A stretch of 64,000 bases of DNA, from positions 434,001 through 498,000 of the forward strand of contig CAMCHJ010000001.1 of NCBI GenBank assembly GCA_945874665.1, written 5' to 3'. The notes under the pieces were generated by a model. The model saw only the letters and a program-made list of their open reading frames with translations. It did no database searches and was not told the DNA's origin. This DNA is from Chitinophaga pinensis (GTDB lineage Bacteria > Bacteroidota > Bacteroidia > UBA7662). Below, piece after piece: positions 1 through 8,078 of this stretch (position 1 is its first letter; every line of letters starts with the position of its first letter). The translations under genes and the position numbers were made by a program.

Positions 1-706
1 GTTCATAGTTTCCTGAATTAGCTGCGTTTAAAGCAGCATAGTACCGTTTCCTATCTTGAACAAGAATAAAAGCAGGCGGATAACCAGATTGCATTAACAA
101 GAGGGCGGTTGCCAATCGTGCAGTTCGCCCGTTGCCATCAAAGTAGGGATGAATCCAAACAAAACGATGATGAAAGTATGCTGCACATACTACAGGGTGT
201 ACCGTTGAACGGATGCTCTCAACTTCCTGTAAAAGATTGTCAATCAAATCAGGAACCTTCAACGCATTAGGCGGTGTAAAATTGGCTCCTGTAATGCGAA
301 CCCCCATATTTCGATATCGACCCGAAAACTCTTTCTCGATTTTTTGAAGGAGTGTCGAATGGATTTCATGCAGCTGATTAGCATGTAAAGCAGCATTTTT
401 TTTGGCAAGACTTTCAACATATGCCAAGGCCTCCTCGTGATTATGAACCTCGAAATGCTCTTTGAGTAACTTGCCTTTTACAGTTAAGCCATCTTCCAGT
501 ACAAGACGTGTTTCAGATAAGGTTAATGTGTTCCCCTCAATGGCCGTGCTGTGGTGTGAAAATTCTGTTCGTAAGCTTTTTTGTAAACTTCTAAGTGCAT
601 AAGTAGGAAGCGGCCTGAAACTATCAAGTTGCTCTTTTTTTAGATTGATGCGTTCTATGAGTGGCATTATAGTTTCGAATGCCAAGGTTTGAATTATTGT
701 TGTCAT
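1..706 (-). CDS. Fic family protein (class II, AMPylase-type), 3' end outside window
   Basis: Read directly from the minus strand: an open frame from the ATG at 704-706 to the window edge, 235 codons visible. It contains the Fic active-site motif HPYFDGNGRTAR (about residues 192-203) and, near residue 54, TAIEGN, matching the (S/T)xxxE(G/N) inhibitory helix of class II Fic proteins. The layout fits a Fic_N plus Fic core; such proteins often end in a winged-helix domain, which would lie outside the window. Known Fic enzymes transfer AMP from ATP to protein hydroxyls; the target here is unknown. The start has a strong GGAGG Shine-Dalgarno 7 nt upstream, unlike nearly all other genes here, and the surroundings look AT-richer, which may mean horizontal acquisition. 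The promoter sits inside an inverted repeat (separate entry). Confidence 0.9.
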   Translation of the reverse strand, partial: MTTIIQTLAFETIMPLIERINLKKEQLDSFRPLPTYALRSLQKSLRTEFSHHSTAIEGNTLTLSETRLVLEDGLTVKGKLLKEHFEVHNHEEALAYVESLAKKNAALHANQLHEIHSTLLQKIEKEFSGRYRNMGVRITGANFTPPNALKVPDLIDNLLQEVESIRSTVHPVVCAAYFHHRFVWIHPYFDGNGRTARLATALLLMQSGYPPAFILVQDRKRYYAALNAANSGNYE

Positions 707-726
707 AGGGCACCTCCAATGTTGCT

Positions 727-769
727 TTTAATATCGGAAACAAATATATTCATTTTTTCCGATATTAAA
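727..769 (-). promoter_or_regulatory. Perfect 14-bp inverted repeat enclosing the fic promoter box
   Basis: Arms at 727-740 (TTTAATATCGGAAA) and 756-769 (TTTCCGATATTAAA) are perfect complements separated by 15 nt. On the minus strand the spacer contains TATATTTG (741-748), a full match to the Bacteroidota -7 consensus TAnnTTTG, 34 nt upstream of the fic ATG. A protein bound to the two arms would cover the promoter, so an autorepressor-type operator is the natural reading. That a winged-helix domain in the Fic protein is the binder is inference. Confidence 0.75.
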
Positions 770-897
770 GAACCAAGCCGATAAAACTACCACTTCCTGC
801 CCTTCAGCATCTATATAGGACAAAGGAGTCGACCCGATTCTTCGTACATGTATTGATTTTGCAACGCAGCCAAAGAAAAGCTATAAACAACAGTGAA

Positions 898-1707
898 TCA
901 TGGCAGATAGTCAATGCCTGCTAACCGCCCCCTAAAGTACTCAAAAGCACCTTCCTCAGGTAGCTGCCACAACGCCCGCATGCTATTAGGTATTTGAAGG
1001 CCATTATGGCTTTTCCAGGCATCGACATATACGAAGAAGGGCATTTTTTTGTATTTGTTTTGGCCGAGATCGTAAAAGCGATCTTGCGTTTCGAAGCGCT
1101 TGAACAACCCTTTTTCGTCGAAATAAAAGTCGCCTTGCACGGTAAAGCGGTCATGCTTCAAGGTGCCCCGTACTTGACCTGCCTTGATTTCTTCCCACGA
1201 CACATAAGGCTGCAGCAGGCAAGCTGGCATCAGCATAAATTCGGCAAAGGCGGTGATGAGTGCCGACTGGGTTACAGCCCCGCCTTCGCCCGAAATTACT
1301 GGGAAAAGGCCAAAGAGTTTACCTTTCATTTCCCCTTCACCGTCGAAGTATTTGTCGCGGCCCGACAAAGGCATGTCGAGGAATTCCATGTGGGCCAAGC
1401 GCCCGAGCGGTTCAGCGCTGTTAAATTGCTGCATTTTCAGCTCACCCCACTGGCTGCCAAAGCCCACTTTGAGCCAAGCTTGCTCCCATTGTACTTGGGC
1501 TTGGAGCTGAATGGGGCGGCCCATATAACCCGCCGCCAGTAGGTACCTTTGCAAGGTAGGAGGCAAAGAGGCGATGGTGGCAGAATCATAAACGCCCTGC
1601 GCTACTGCTGGCACCCGTGCCATCAAAGCGCTTTTTTCGGATTCGTATAGCTTCTCGGGCGACTGACAAGCCACTGCCACCAAAGCAATCCACCACCATT
1701 TTTTCAT
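898..1707 (-). CDS. Putative lipoprotein, DUF6544/DUF6920-like
   Basis: A 269-aa protein with a short hydrophobic N-terminus ending in AVAC (Cys14), a plausible lipoprotein signal. The body resembles a family of uncharacterised proteins with the pattern ...RDKYFDGEGEMKGKL..LFPV followed by E..L.P..LL and VSWEEI, which I associate with DUF6544/DUF6920; the family name is from memory. No catalytic motif is visible. The start is supported by TAAATTTA (1712-1719), a near-match to TAnnTTTG, exactly 4 nt before the ATG. It is transcribed in the same direction as the M1 peptidase upstream, 35 bp away. Function unknown; an outer-membrane or periplasmic location is likely. Confidence 0.65.
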   Translation of the reverse strand: MKKWWWIALVAVACQSPEKLYESEKSALMARVPAVAQGVYDSATIASLPPTLQRYLLAAGYMGRPIQLQAQVQWEQAWLKVGFGSQWGELKMQQFNSAEPLGRLAHMEFLDMPLSGRDKYFDGEGEMKGKLFGLFPVISGEGGAVTQSALITAFAEFMLMPACLLQPYVSWEEIKAGQVRGTLKHDRFTVQGDFYFDEKGLFKRFETQDRFYDLGQNKYKKMPFFVYVDAWKSHNGLQIPNSMRALWQLPEEGAFEYFRGRLAGIDYLP

Positions 1708-1742
1708 GCTGTAAATTTAGGGTGCTCCCGGGTCATTTGTGA

Positions 1743-3677
1743 TTATTTGGCGAGTATTAACTTTTTAGTCGCCTGTTCATTACCTGATTGCAGCTGCAAC
1801 AAATACATGCCCGGTTTGAGCCATTGTGTTAAACGTATTTCCTGATAAAGTTGACCATCTGGCACGAGTTGCCAATGCAACAATCGACCTTGGAGGTCAT
1901 AAAGTCGGAGCCCGGCATTGGGTGGGAGATCAAAAGGCAGCTGAATTTGTAACAAATCGTTGTTCAGACTGGCAAAAAAATCGCCTTGCTGCAAGCCGCT
2001 CAGGCGCTGCACCACGGCAGGTTCGCTCAACACAAAAATCTCTGGGTCAAAAACCAGGCTGTCGATGGTAAAGGGCACGGTCACAACATCGCTGCGCTGC
2101 GGACCGCGGAAGTCGATGTGAATATCAAGACTATCGCCTGCGCCGTAAGCCCGTATAGGTAGCCTTTGCGCAAATGAAAGTCCTTGCGGCTGCAGCTGTC
2201 GGGTATGCAGCTGCAACTGCCCCCCCTGCTGCTGCCAGTTTACTTGGTAGCGCGGGTAGCCCGCCCCGTAGATGTAGCGGTCGAAATAGCCACGCAAATC
2301 TTGCCCGCTTGCCTGCTCCAAAAAATACCGAATGTGCTCGGTGGTGGCAAAAGCCCAGCTCAGCTGCGGGTCGTTCATATAGCTGCGCAAACCGGCAAAC
2401 ATAGCGCTGTCGCCAATTTGATAACGCAAGCCATGCAGTACGAAGCTGGCCTTGTGGTAGGTAAGGCGCTGCGAAAAAATGTTGGTCGTGAGTGCTGTAT
2501 CGCGCACATATATGCTGCCTTCGGGCACGCGCAAGGCAGATTTCCGCGTCAAATCCTTCCAGCCGGGCCACCAAAAGCCGTTGTCGAGCAGGTCTTCGAG
2601 ACATAAACTTACCATCCAAGTTGCAAAACCTTCGTTTACCCAGATGTCGCGCCAGCTGGCACACGTAATTTTATTGCCAAACCACTGGTGGGCGAGCTCG
2701 TGCACCATCAAACTATAGTCCCAACTGCCCATGCTGCTCATCGTACTGTGCTCCATTCCCCCCGAAAAAATGCTGATTTGCATGTGGCCGTACTTTTCGC
2801 GGAGGTAGGGGTATGGGCCAAACAAATCGGTGAAACGCTGGAGCATGGGGGGCAACAGCTCGCGCAAACGGGGAAAGGCGTAGGCGGTGTCTTCGAGGTA
2901 CACATAGTCTTGCACAAACACGGTATCGTTGCTGCCGGCAATGGGTATGTGCTGCTCAAGCACCTCATATTCGCTCACGGCCAGCCCTAGTAAATAGGGA
3001 GGCATGCTATACACATGCTGCCAGTGGTAAACTACGCGACTGCCAAGTGTGTCTATCCGCTGCAGCAAACCCGGTCCGCCAACGCGGTAGCCGATGGGGA
3101 TGTTGACCGACAGCCAGGTGGTATCGGCGCGAATGCCCAAGGTTTGGAAAGCAGGCCACCAATCTCTACAACCGTAAGGCTGTGAGAGGGTCCACAGCAC
3201 GGGCACGCTATCGGGACCATGCTTGGCGGTCATAAAGGAGCCGAAGCCATTGGTATTTACAGGCGGTACCCCGGCGTATTGCACGCTGAATTCAAGGGTT
3301 GAATCTGCTGGCCACATGCCGTTGGGTGCAGTCAAGAGCAGTTGCAAGGCGTTTTGGGAGAAAGCTATGGCTTGGTTGCCACTCCAAACCGAGTCTACCT
3401 GCAAAGCGGCATCTAAGTCTAAGGCCAACTGCGGCCGCGCTTCAATGAGTTGCAAGCGGTAGTGCACCTGCCCGCTGATGTGACGCACCGCAGGATTGAG
3501 TGCAATGCTGAGGTGCTGTTTAAAAATCCGAACAGGATTAAAATCTGCGCTCACTGCCGTTTTTGCACTGGTATGCGCATGGAGTTTACAGCCCTCAAAA
3601 TAAGCGGGTGCTTGCGCCCAGCTACTTGGCGCCAGCAAGAGGAGCACCCCCAAAATCATGCTAAAACGACTTCCCAT
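1743..3677 (-). CDS. Secreted M1-family metallopeptidase with T9SS type A sorting domain
   Basis: 644 aa. A signal peptide (residues 1-22, ending SSWAQA) leads into a gluzincin M1 aminopeptidase. GGMEH (306-310) replaces the usual GxMEN, the zinc site HELAH is at 326-330, and the third zinc ligand is Glu349 in NEGFATW. The last roughly 75 residues form a T9SS type A domain (LYDLQGRLL, then LKPGMYLLQL and a basic end), which directs export through PorSS and surface attachment or release. M1 enzymes remove N-terminal amino acids from peptides, so this is probably an extracellular peptide scavenger. A TATTTTTG box lies 5 nt before the ATG. Confidence 0.93.
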   Translation of the reverse strand: MGSRFSMILGVLLLLAPSSWAQAPAYFEGCKLHAHTSAKTAVSADFNPVRIFKQHLSIALNPAVRHISGQVHYRLQLIEARPQLALDLDAALQVDSVWSGNQAIAFSQNALQLLLTAPNGMWPADSTLEFSVQYAGVPPVNTNGFGSFMTAKHGPDSVPVLWTLSQPYGCRDWWPAFQTLGIRADTTWLSVNIPIGYRVGGPGLLQRIDTLGSRVVYHWQHVYSMPPYLLGLAVSEYEVLEQHIPIAGSNDTVFVQDYVYLEDTAYAFPRLRELLPPMLQRFTDLFGPYPYLREKYGHMQISIFSGGMEHSTMSSMGSWDYSLMVHELAHQWFGNKITCASWRDIWVNEGFATWMVSLCLEDLLDNGFWWPGWKDLTRKSALRVPEGSIYVRDTALTTNIFSQRLTYHKASFVLHGLRYQIGDSAMFAGLRSYMNDPQLSWAFATTEHIRYFLEQASGQDLRGYFDRYIYGAGYPRYQVNWQQQGGQLQLHTRQLQPQGLSFAQRLPIRAYGAGDSLDIHIDFRGPQRSDVVTVPFTIDSLVFDPEIFVLSEPAVVQRLSGLQQGDFFASLNNDLLQIQLPFDLPPNAGLRLYDLQGRLLHWQLVPDGQLYQEIRLTQWLKPGMYLLQLQSGNEQATKKLILAK

Positions 3678-3682
3678 ACCAA

Positions 3683-3690
3683 CAAAAATA
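3683..3690 (-). promoter_or_regulatory. -7 promoter box of the M1 peptidase gene
   Basis: TATTTTTG on the minus strand fits TAnnTTTG and ends 5 nt before the ATG at 3677, so the transcript is expected to have almost no 5' leader. Confidence 0.55.
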
Positions 3691-3742
3691 ACAGCAAAAA
3701 CGTCATTTTGTTGAATGCGCTGTTAGCGGGTGATTGAAAAAT

Positions 3743-3781
3743 AAATGGCCAGCTTTCCTGTGCAGGTTGCTGGCCATTTTT
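3743..3781. terminator. Bidirectional intrinsic terminator
   Basis: The 11-bp arms AAATGGCCAGC (3743-3753) and GCTGGCCATTT (3769-3779) match perfectly. The 15-nt loop can pair further, and there are T tracts on both strands. It lies between the 32-aa ORF and the M1 peptidase gene on the minus strand. Confidence 0.75.
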
Positions 3782-3793
3782 AGTGGATAAAAT

Positions 3794-3892
3794 TTATTTC
3801 GATTGTTTGCGCTTCGACCGTTGTGCTGCGTAAAAAGGGAGCACGAGGATGGCGAGCAGCATGATGGTTACTATGATGGTACCTGTATCCAT
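3794..3892 (-). CDS. Small membrane protein, 32 aa
   Basis: An ATG at 3890-3892 opens a 32-codon frame to TAA at 3794-3796. The product has a short polar N-terminus, one transmembrane segment (about residues 5-22, TIIVTIMLLAILVLPFY) and a very basic tail (RSKRKQSK), which by the positive-inside rule is cytoplasmic. It is preceded by an A-rich stretch typical of Bacteroidota starts and followed within 13 nt by an intrinsic terminator. That architecture supports a genuine small protein. I do not recognise a family. It lies 65 bp downstream of the 117-aa gene on the same strand. Confidence 0.55.
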   Translation of the reverse strand: MDTGTIIVTIMLLAILVLPFYAAQRSKRKQSK

Positions 3893-3957
3893 GATTTTGT
3901 TTGTTTAGTTGAGTTAATATAGAGAAGGGCTGATGGCCCGGGCACAAACAGTGCTAC

Positions 3958-4311
3958 TCAACTAAATTCGTGGAATGGAAACAGCAAGCGCCTTTTTTGC
4001 TGAGAAGCGCAACTGCGTGCAGCGGCCTGTGAAAAGGCGTTTAAAGGCGCAAAGGCATCGGCAACGGTCCAGGCGCGACTTACAGCCAATTGATTGCCTA
4101 CGTTTTTGAACGCAGGCAGGTTGGGTTGTGCGCTTGTTTGGAGGCGTGTGCTGAGGGGTAGCAATGCATCTGCCGACAAGAGCTTGGCGACTTGCTCCGG
4201 TACCAGCTGCTCACTAGGTATGGTGGCTACGGCAGTGCTAGGGTCGGTTGTAAACCAAAGCATACCCAATAAAAGGGCACACAAAAAGGTCAAATCGCGC
4301 AGGGCTTTCAC
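3958..4311 (-). CDS. Hypothetical protein with N-terminal hydrophobic segment
   Basis: 117 aa. Residues 8-21 (TFLCALLLGMLWFT) form a signal peptide or membrane anchor; the rest is alanine/leucine-rich with no recognised motif and ends in basic then aromatic residues (KRRLLFPFHEFS). It precedes the 32-aa membrane protein on the same strand and may be co-transcribed with it. I found no family for it. The ORF is long enough, and its signal-like start placed well enough, to be plausible, but coding status is uncertain. Confidence 0.4.
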   Translation of the reverse strand: MKALRDLTFLCALLLGMLWFTTDPSTAVATIPSEQLVPEQVAKLLSADALLPLSTRLQTSAQPNLPAFKNVGNQLAVSRAWTVADAFAPLNAFSQAAARSCASQQKRRLLFPFHEFS

Positions 4312-4660
4312 CTTGCAATGTTAATGGATTTTAGGCAGGTTTCAACTCCCGCGGAGTCCTCTTCAATAATGTTAAAAAAGGAGTCGGAGGCGATTTGATG
4401 AAAATCTGCCTAAGGGTCGCCAATACAGAAGTATACAAGAAATCAAGTGCCTTATGATTAGCGAATTGGCAACGCATTTTTGTTTTTGATCCTCCTGTTG
4501 ATGGTTGACTTTCATTGTTAAGATGAATCACGAAAATTCACTTACCGAAGGCATGGTTTTTTTGAGGTGTGCAAGTCGTGCAAACGGCTGCATTTCGACT
4601 AAAGAGCTTGAACCTGCGCTCTTTATCTATTTAACACAAACTATTTTGCCTAAAAAAGGT
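4312..4660. other. Gene-poor intergenic region upstream of ahcY
   Basis: About 350 nt with no convincing gene. A 66-codon minus-strand frame (4331-4531) shows no recognisable protein features and I did not accept it. The right end leads into the ahcY promoter. No repeats or RNA-like structures stand out. Confidence 0.5.
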
Positions 4661-4668
4661 TATCTTTG
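4661..4668 (+). promoter_or_regulatory. ahcY promoter -7 box
   Basis: TATCTTTG, a full consensus match, 39 nt upstream of the chosen ATG. It overlaps a possible TTG start at 4666, which is therefore not the translation start. Confidence 0.7.
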
Positions 4669-4707
4669 CACCTCATTTCCTTAGAAAAACATAAAAGTTT
4701 ATATTTC

Positions 4708-6015
4708 ATGATTGAAAGTGCCCAAAAATTCAAAGTAAAAGACATCTCCCTCGCAGAGTGGGGACGTAAAGAGATTAAATTGGCGGAAGCCGAAATGCCA
4801 GGTTTGATGGCTTTGCGCGAAGAATTTGGCGCTTCTAAGCCGCTCAAAGGCGCACGCATCGCGGGATGTTTGCACATGACCATCCAAACCGCTGTACTCA
4901 TCGAAACCCTCATTGAGTTGGGTGCAGAAGTAAGCTGGTCGAGCTGTAACATTTTCTCTACCCAAGACCATGCTGCTGCAGCTATTGCCGCTGCTGGCAT
5001 TCCAGTTTATGCTTGGAAAGGCATGAGCGAAGAAGAATACGAGTGGTGTATTGAGCAAACGCTTTATGCTTTTGAAGGCGGTAAGCCGTTGAACATGATT
5101 TTGGACGATGGTGGTGACTTGACCAATGTAGTATTGGACAGCAACCCAGAACTTGCCAAAGGCATCAAAGGCATCTCAGAAGAAACTACTACGGGTGTAG
5201 CTCGTTTGTACAAGCGTGTGCGCGAAGGCAGCCTGCCAATGCCAGCTATCAACGTAAACGACTCGGTTACCAAGTCTAAGTTCGATAACAAATACGGCTG
5301 TCGCGAATCAGCAGTAGACGCGGTTCGTCGCGCTACCGACATCATGATGGCTGGTAAAGTGGTTGTAGTTTGTGGCTACGGCGACGTAGGTAAAGGTACT
5401 GCAGAGTCGTTCCGCGGCGCTGGTGCCCGCGTAATCGTTACTGAAATTGACCCGATTTGTGCTTTGCAAGCTGCCATGGATGGCTATGAAGTGCGACGCC
5501 TTGCCAATGTGATCGACAAGGTAGATATCGTGGTAACTGCCACAGGTAACTACAACATCGTGAGTGAGGCGCATTTCAATAAGATGAAAGACAAGACCAT
5601 CGTTTGTAACATCGGCCACTTCGACAACGAAATCGATATGGCTTGGTTGAACAACAATTATAAGCACACCAAATACACCGTGAAGCCTCAGGTGGATGTG
5701 TATGAGATCAATGGCAACGAAATCATCATCTTGGCCGAAGGTCGCTTGGTGAACTTGGGCTGTGCCATGGGTCACCCGAGCTTTGTAATGTCAAACTCAT
5801 TTACCAACCAAACCTTGGCACAAATGGAGTTGTGGAGCAACAACAATCAGTACAAAAACGATGTTTATGTATTGCCGAAGCACCTCGACGAAAAAGTGGC
5901 TATGTTACACCTCGCCAAAATTGGGGTAGAACTCGAAACCCTTTCTAACATCCAAGCCGATTACATCGGAGTGGAAGTAGCAGGGCCGTTCAAATCAGAT
6001 ATGTATCGCTACTAA
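4708..6015 (+). CDS. ahcY: Adenosylhomocysteinase (S-adenosyl-L-homocysteine hydrolase)
   Basis: 435 aa, the usual length. It hydrolyses S-adenosylhomocysteine to adenosine and homocysteine in the methyl cycle, using bound NAD. The substrate-domain stretch [13 protein letters not shown] is at 182-194 and the NAD-binding glycine motif GYGDVGKG at 223-230. The C-terminus (FKSDMYRY) ends as in the family, with the conserved terminal Tyr. I chose the ATG at 4708 rather than the TTG 42 nt upstream because that TTG is part of the promoter box. It is monocistronic, closed by a terminator directly after the stop. Confidence 0.97.
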   Translation: MIESAQKFKVKDISLAEWGRKEIKLAEAEMPGLMALREEFGASKPLKGARIAGCLHMTIQTAVLIETLIELGAEVSWSSCNIFSTQDHAAAAIAAAGIPVYAWKGMSEEEYEWCIEQTLYAFEGGKPLNMILDDGGDLTNVVLDSNPELAKGIKGISEETTTGVARLYKRVREGSLPMPAINVNDSVTKSKFDNKYGCRESAVDAVRRATDIMMAGKVVVVCGYGDVGKGTAESFRGAGARVIVTEIDPICALQAAMDGYEVRRLANVIDKVDIVVTATGNYNIVSEAHFNKMKDKTIVCNIGHFDNEIDMAWLNNNYKHTKYTVKPQVDVYEINGNEIIILAEGRLVNLGCAMGHPSFVMSNSFTNQTLAQMELWSNNNQYKNDVYVLPKHLDEKVAMLHLAKIGVELETLSNIQADYIGVEVAGPFKSDMYRY

Positions 6016-6018
6016 GCA

Positions 6019-6046
6019 AAAGGCCCCTTTCGAGGGGCTTTTTTTT
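6019..6046 (+). terminator. Intrinsic terminator after ahcY
   Basis: A GCCCC/GGGGC stem extended by A-T and G-T pairs, 6-nt loop, then a run of eight or more T. Confidence 0.85.
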
Positions 6047-6065
6047 ACCTTTTAAATTTTACACA

Positions 6066-6578
6066 ATGACAATCAAACATCTATTTATGTTGCCCGCTTT
6101 GGCTTTGGCAATGGCTTGTGGCAACAACAATACCGAAGAAGCTGCTGAGGGCATGGATCACAGCGGTCACGACCACAGTGCCATGGCGCACGGTGAAGGC
6201 ACAATCGACACAACGGGTTTGGGCGTTGCCTATCCTGAAGGGGGTCGTGTTTATTTCGCTAACCTCGAAGAAGGCCAACAAATTACCTTGCCGTTTGCCC
6301 TTCAAATGGGTGTAGAGGGCATGGAAGTTGAGCCAGCTGGTCAGATCAATTACGGTCGCGGCCACCATCACATCATCATCGATGGTAGCTTTATGGCCGC
6401 AGGGAGCAGCGTACCGTTCGACGGTCAACACATCCATTTTGGCAAGGGACAAACCGAGTTTCAGCTCGACAGTTTGGCTGCTGGCAAGCACACACTTACC
6501 CTGCAATTTGCCAATGGCGCGCATTTGAGCTATGGCGAAGGCCTGAGCAATACCATCACCGTAGAGGTAGTAAAATAG
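6066..6578 (+). CDS. DUF4399 domain lipoprotein with His-rich N-terminus
   Basis: 170 aa. The lipoprotein signal ends ALAMAC (Cys18). Residues about 29-43 are His/Asp-rich (MDHSGHDHSAMAH), a possible metal-binding tract. The rest matches DUF4399: a GVEGMEVEPAG segment, GRGHHHIIID, HIHFGKGQTEFQLDSL and GKHTLTLQFANGAH. These conserved histidines are typical of that family, whose function is unknown. Probably anchored in the outer or inner membrane facing the periplasm. It starts 20 nt after the ahcY terminator T run, and I see no clear own promoter. Confidence 0.85.
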   Translation: MTIKHLFMLPALALAMACGNNNTEEAAEGMDHSGHDHSAMAHGEGTIDTTGLGVAYPEGGRVYFANLEEGQQITLPFALQMGVEGMEVEPAGQINYGRGHHHIIIDGSFMAAGSSVPFDGQHIHFGKGQTEFQLDSLAAGKHTLTLQFANGAHLSYGEGLSNTITVEVVK

Positions 6579-6638
6579 GTCAAAAGTAGGCCCTGCGTTT
6601 TTTTTTAGCAGGAAGTTGGACTTATTAATCGCTAATCC

Positions 6639-6646
6639 TATATTTG
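6639..6646 (+). promoter_or_regulatory. tRNA-Gln promoter -7 box
   Basis: TATATTTG matches TAnnTTTG, with a TTG at 6616-6618 (20 nt spacing) as -33 element. It lies 15 nt before the mature tRNA 5' end. Confidence 0.7.
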
Positions 6647-6661
6647 CAGTCCAATTGCAAT

Positions 6662-6734
6662 TGGCCGATGGTGTAATTGGCAACACGTCTGATTTTGGTT
6701 CAGAAGAGTCCAGGTTCGAGACCTGGTCGGCCAA
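6662..6734 (+). tRNA. tRNA-Gln (anticodon UUG)
   Basis: Cloverleaf seen in the sequence: acceptor arms TGGCCGA (6662-6668) and TCGGCCA (6727-6733), D stem GTGT/ACAC, anticodon stem TCTGA/TCAGA with loop TTTTGGT giving anticodon TTG, and a T arm containing GGTTCGAGACC. The CCA end is not encoded and must be added after transcription. Confidence 0.95.
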
Positions 6735-6735
6735 C

Positions 6736-6764
6736 AAGCCTCACTTGAAAAAGTGAGGCTTTTT
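6736..6764 (+). terminator. Intrinsic terminator after tRNA-Gln
   Basis: A perfect 11-bp stem AAGCCTCACTT/AAGTGAGGCTT with GAAA loop, followed by T residues. Confidence 0.9.
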
Positions 6765-6825
6765 CGTTTCTGGTGCGTTTTGACTAGATATGCCCAGCTT
6801 TACACGTAACTCTTAGCTTAATTTG

Positions 6826-6833
6826 TATTTTTG
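6826..6833 (+). promoter_or_regulatory. -7 box upstream of the amino-acid dehydrogenase gene
   Basis: TATTTTTG, 18 nt before the ATG at 6852. Confidence 0.6.
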
Positions 6834-6851
6834 CGCAGAATTTAATTTATC

Positions 6852-8078
6852 ATGCAAGATTTACTAAAACGCTTTGAGCACAAAGCCCCTGAAATTGTTT
6901 TTGAATGGAAAGATGCCGAAACGGAGGCTGAAGGCTGGGTAGTAATCAATTCACTGCGTGGTGGTGCGGCAGGTGGTGGTACGCGGATGCGTAAGGGGCT
7001 TGACAAGCGTGAAGTAGAGTCGTTGGCTAAAACCATGGAAATCAAGTTTACGGTTAGCGGCCCTGCTATTGGCGGCGCTAAATCAGGGATCAATTTTGAT
7101 CCTGCTGACCCACGAAAAAAGGAAGTATTGCAGCGCTGGTACAAAGCGGTGATGCCATTACTCAAGAACTATTACGGTACTGGTGGCGATTTAAATGTGG
7201 ACGAAATACACGAGGTAATTCCTATTACTGAGGCTTACGGTTTGTGGCATCCACAAGAAGGCGTGGTAAATGGTCACTTCAACGCACCTGAAGGAGAAAA
7301 AATTCGGCGTGTTGGCCAGCTGCGCCTGGGCGTTAGCAAGGTGGTAGAAGACCCACATTATTCACCTGATCCCGCCAAAAAATACGTGGTTGCCGATATG
7401 ATTACAGGGTATGGCGTGGCCGAATCGGTGATTCACTACTATAAAACACAAGGGGAACCTATTTTAGGCAAAAAGGCCATTATCCAAGGCTGGGGCAATG
7501 TGGCAGCTGCAGCGGCTTATTACTTAGCCCAGCAGGGGGTATTGATTACTGGTATTGTAGACCGTGAGGGTGGCTTAATCAACCCATCGGGTTATACTTA
7601 TGAAGACGTGAAATCACTTTTCTTGTCCAAGCAAGGCAACAAACTCAATGCTTTTAACATGCTATCCTTTGACGAAGTGAATGGCCGCATCTGGGACCAG
7701 CCAGCAGATATCTTTATTCCTGCAGCAGCGTCGCGCTTGGTTACCAAGGAGCAGATGGAGCGCCTCATCGCGGCAGGTCTTGAAGTAGTGAGCAGTGGAG
7801 CCAATGTGCCGTTTGCTGATCCTGAAATATTTTTTGGTCCCATTGCCCAATATGTAGACCAAAAAGTAGCGTTAATCCCAGATTTTATTGCCAATTGTGG
7901 CATGGCTCGGGTGTTTGCCTATTTGATGGAAAAAGATGTAGAAATAAGCGACGATGCTATTTTCGGTGATGTTTCAAAAATCATTGGTAACGCCATGGCC
8001 AAGGTTCATGCTTTGAATCCAGGTAAAACTAACATCACAGAAACCGCCTTTGAAATCGCTTTAAAGCAATTAATATGA
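6852..8078 (+). CDS. Glu/Leu/Phe/Val dehydrogenase family protein
   Basis: 408 aa. Oxidative deamination of an amino acid with NAD(P); the exact substrate cannot be read from sequence. Conserved features: GGAAGGGTRM near the N-terminus, the catalytic-lysine stretch GPAIGGAKSGINFDP (about 70-84), GTGGDLNVDE, and the dinucleotide fold around IQGWGNVAAAAAYYL. This branch differs clearly from the classical glutamate dehydrogenase encoded at 49981-51252, so the cell has two members with probably different roles. The stop overlaps the mscS-family start (ATGA), implying translational coupling. Confidence 0.9.
   Translation: MQDLLKRFEHKAPEIVFEWKDAETEAEGWVVINSLRGGAAGGGTRMRKGLDKREVESLAKTMEIKFTVSGPAIGGAKSGINFDPADPRKKEVLQRWYKAVMPLLKNYYGTGGDLNVDEIHEVIPITEAYGLWHPQEGVVNGHFNAPEGEKIRRVGQLRLGVSKVVEDPHYSPDPAKKYVVADMITGYGVAESVIHYYKTQGEPILGKKAIIQGWGNVAAAAAYYLAQQGVLITGIVDREGGLINPSGYTYEDVKSLFLSKQGNKLNAFNMLSFDEVNGRIWDQPADIFIPAAASRLVTKEQMERLIAAGLEVVSSGANVPFADPEIFFGPIAQYVDQKVALIPDFIANCGMARVFAYLMEKDVEISDDAIFGDVSKIIGNAMAKVHALNPGKTNITETAFEIALKQLI

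Noticed and set aside
4331-4531. 66-codon minus-strand frame upstream of ahcY
   Set aside because: No family features, no promoter box and ordinary length for a chance frame.
4666-4707. Upstream TTG start for ahcY adding 14 residues
   Set aside because: The TTG is part of the TATCTTTG promoter box, so it would not be in the transcript.
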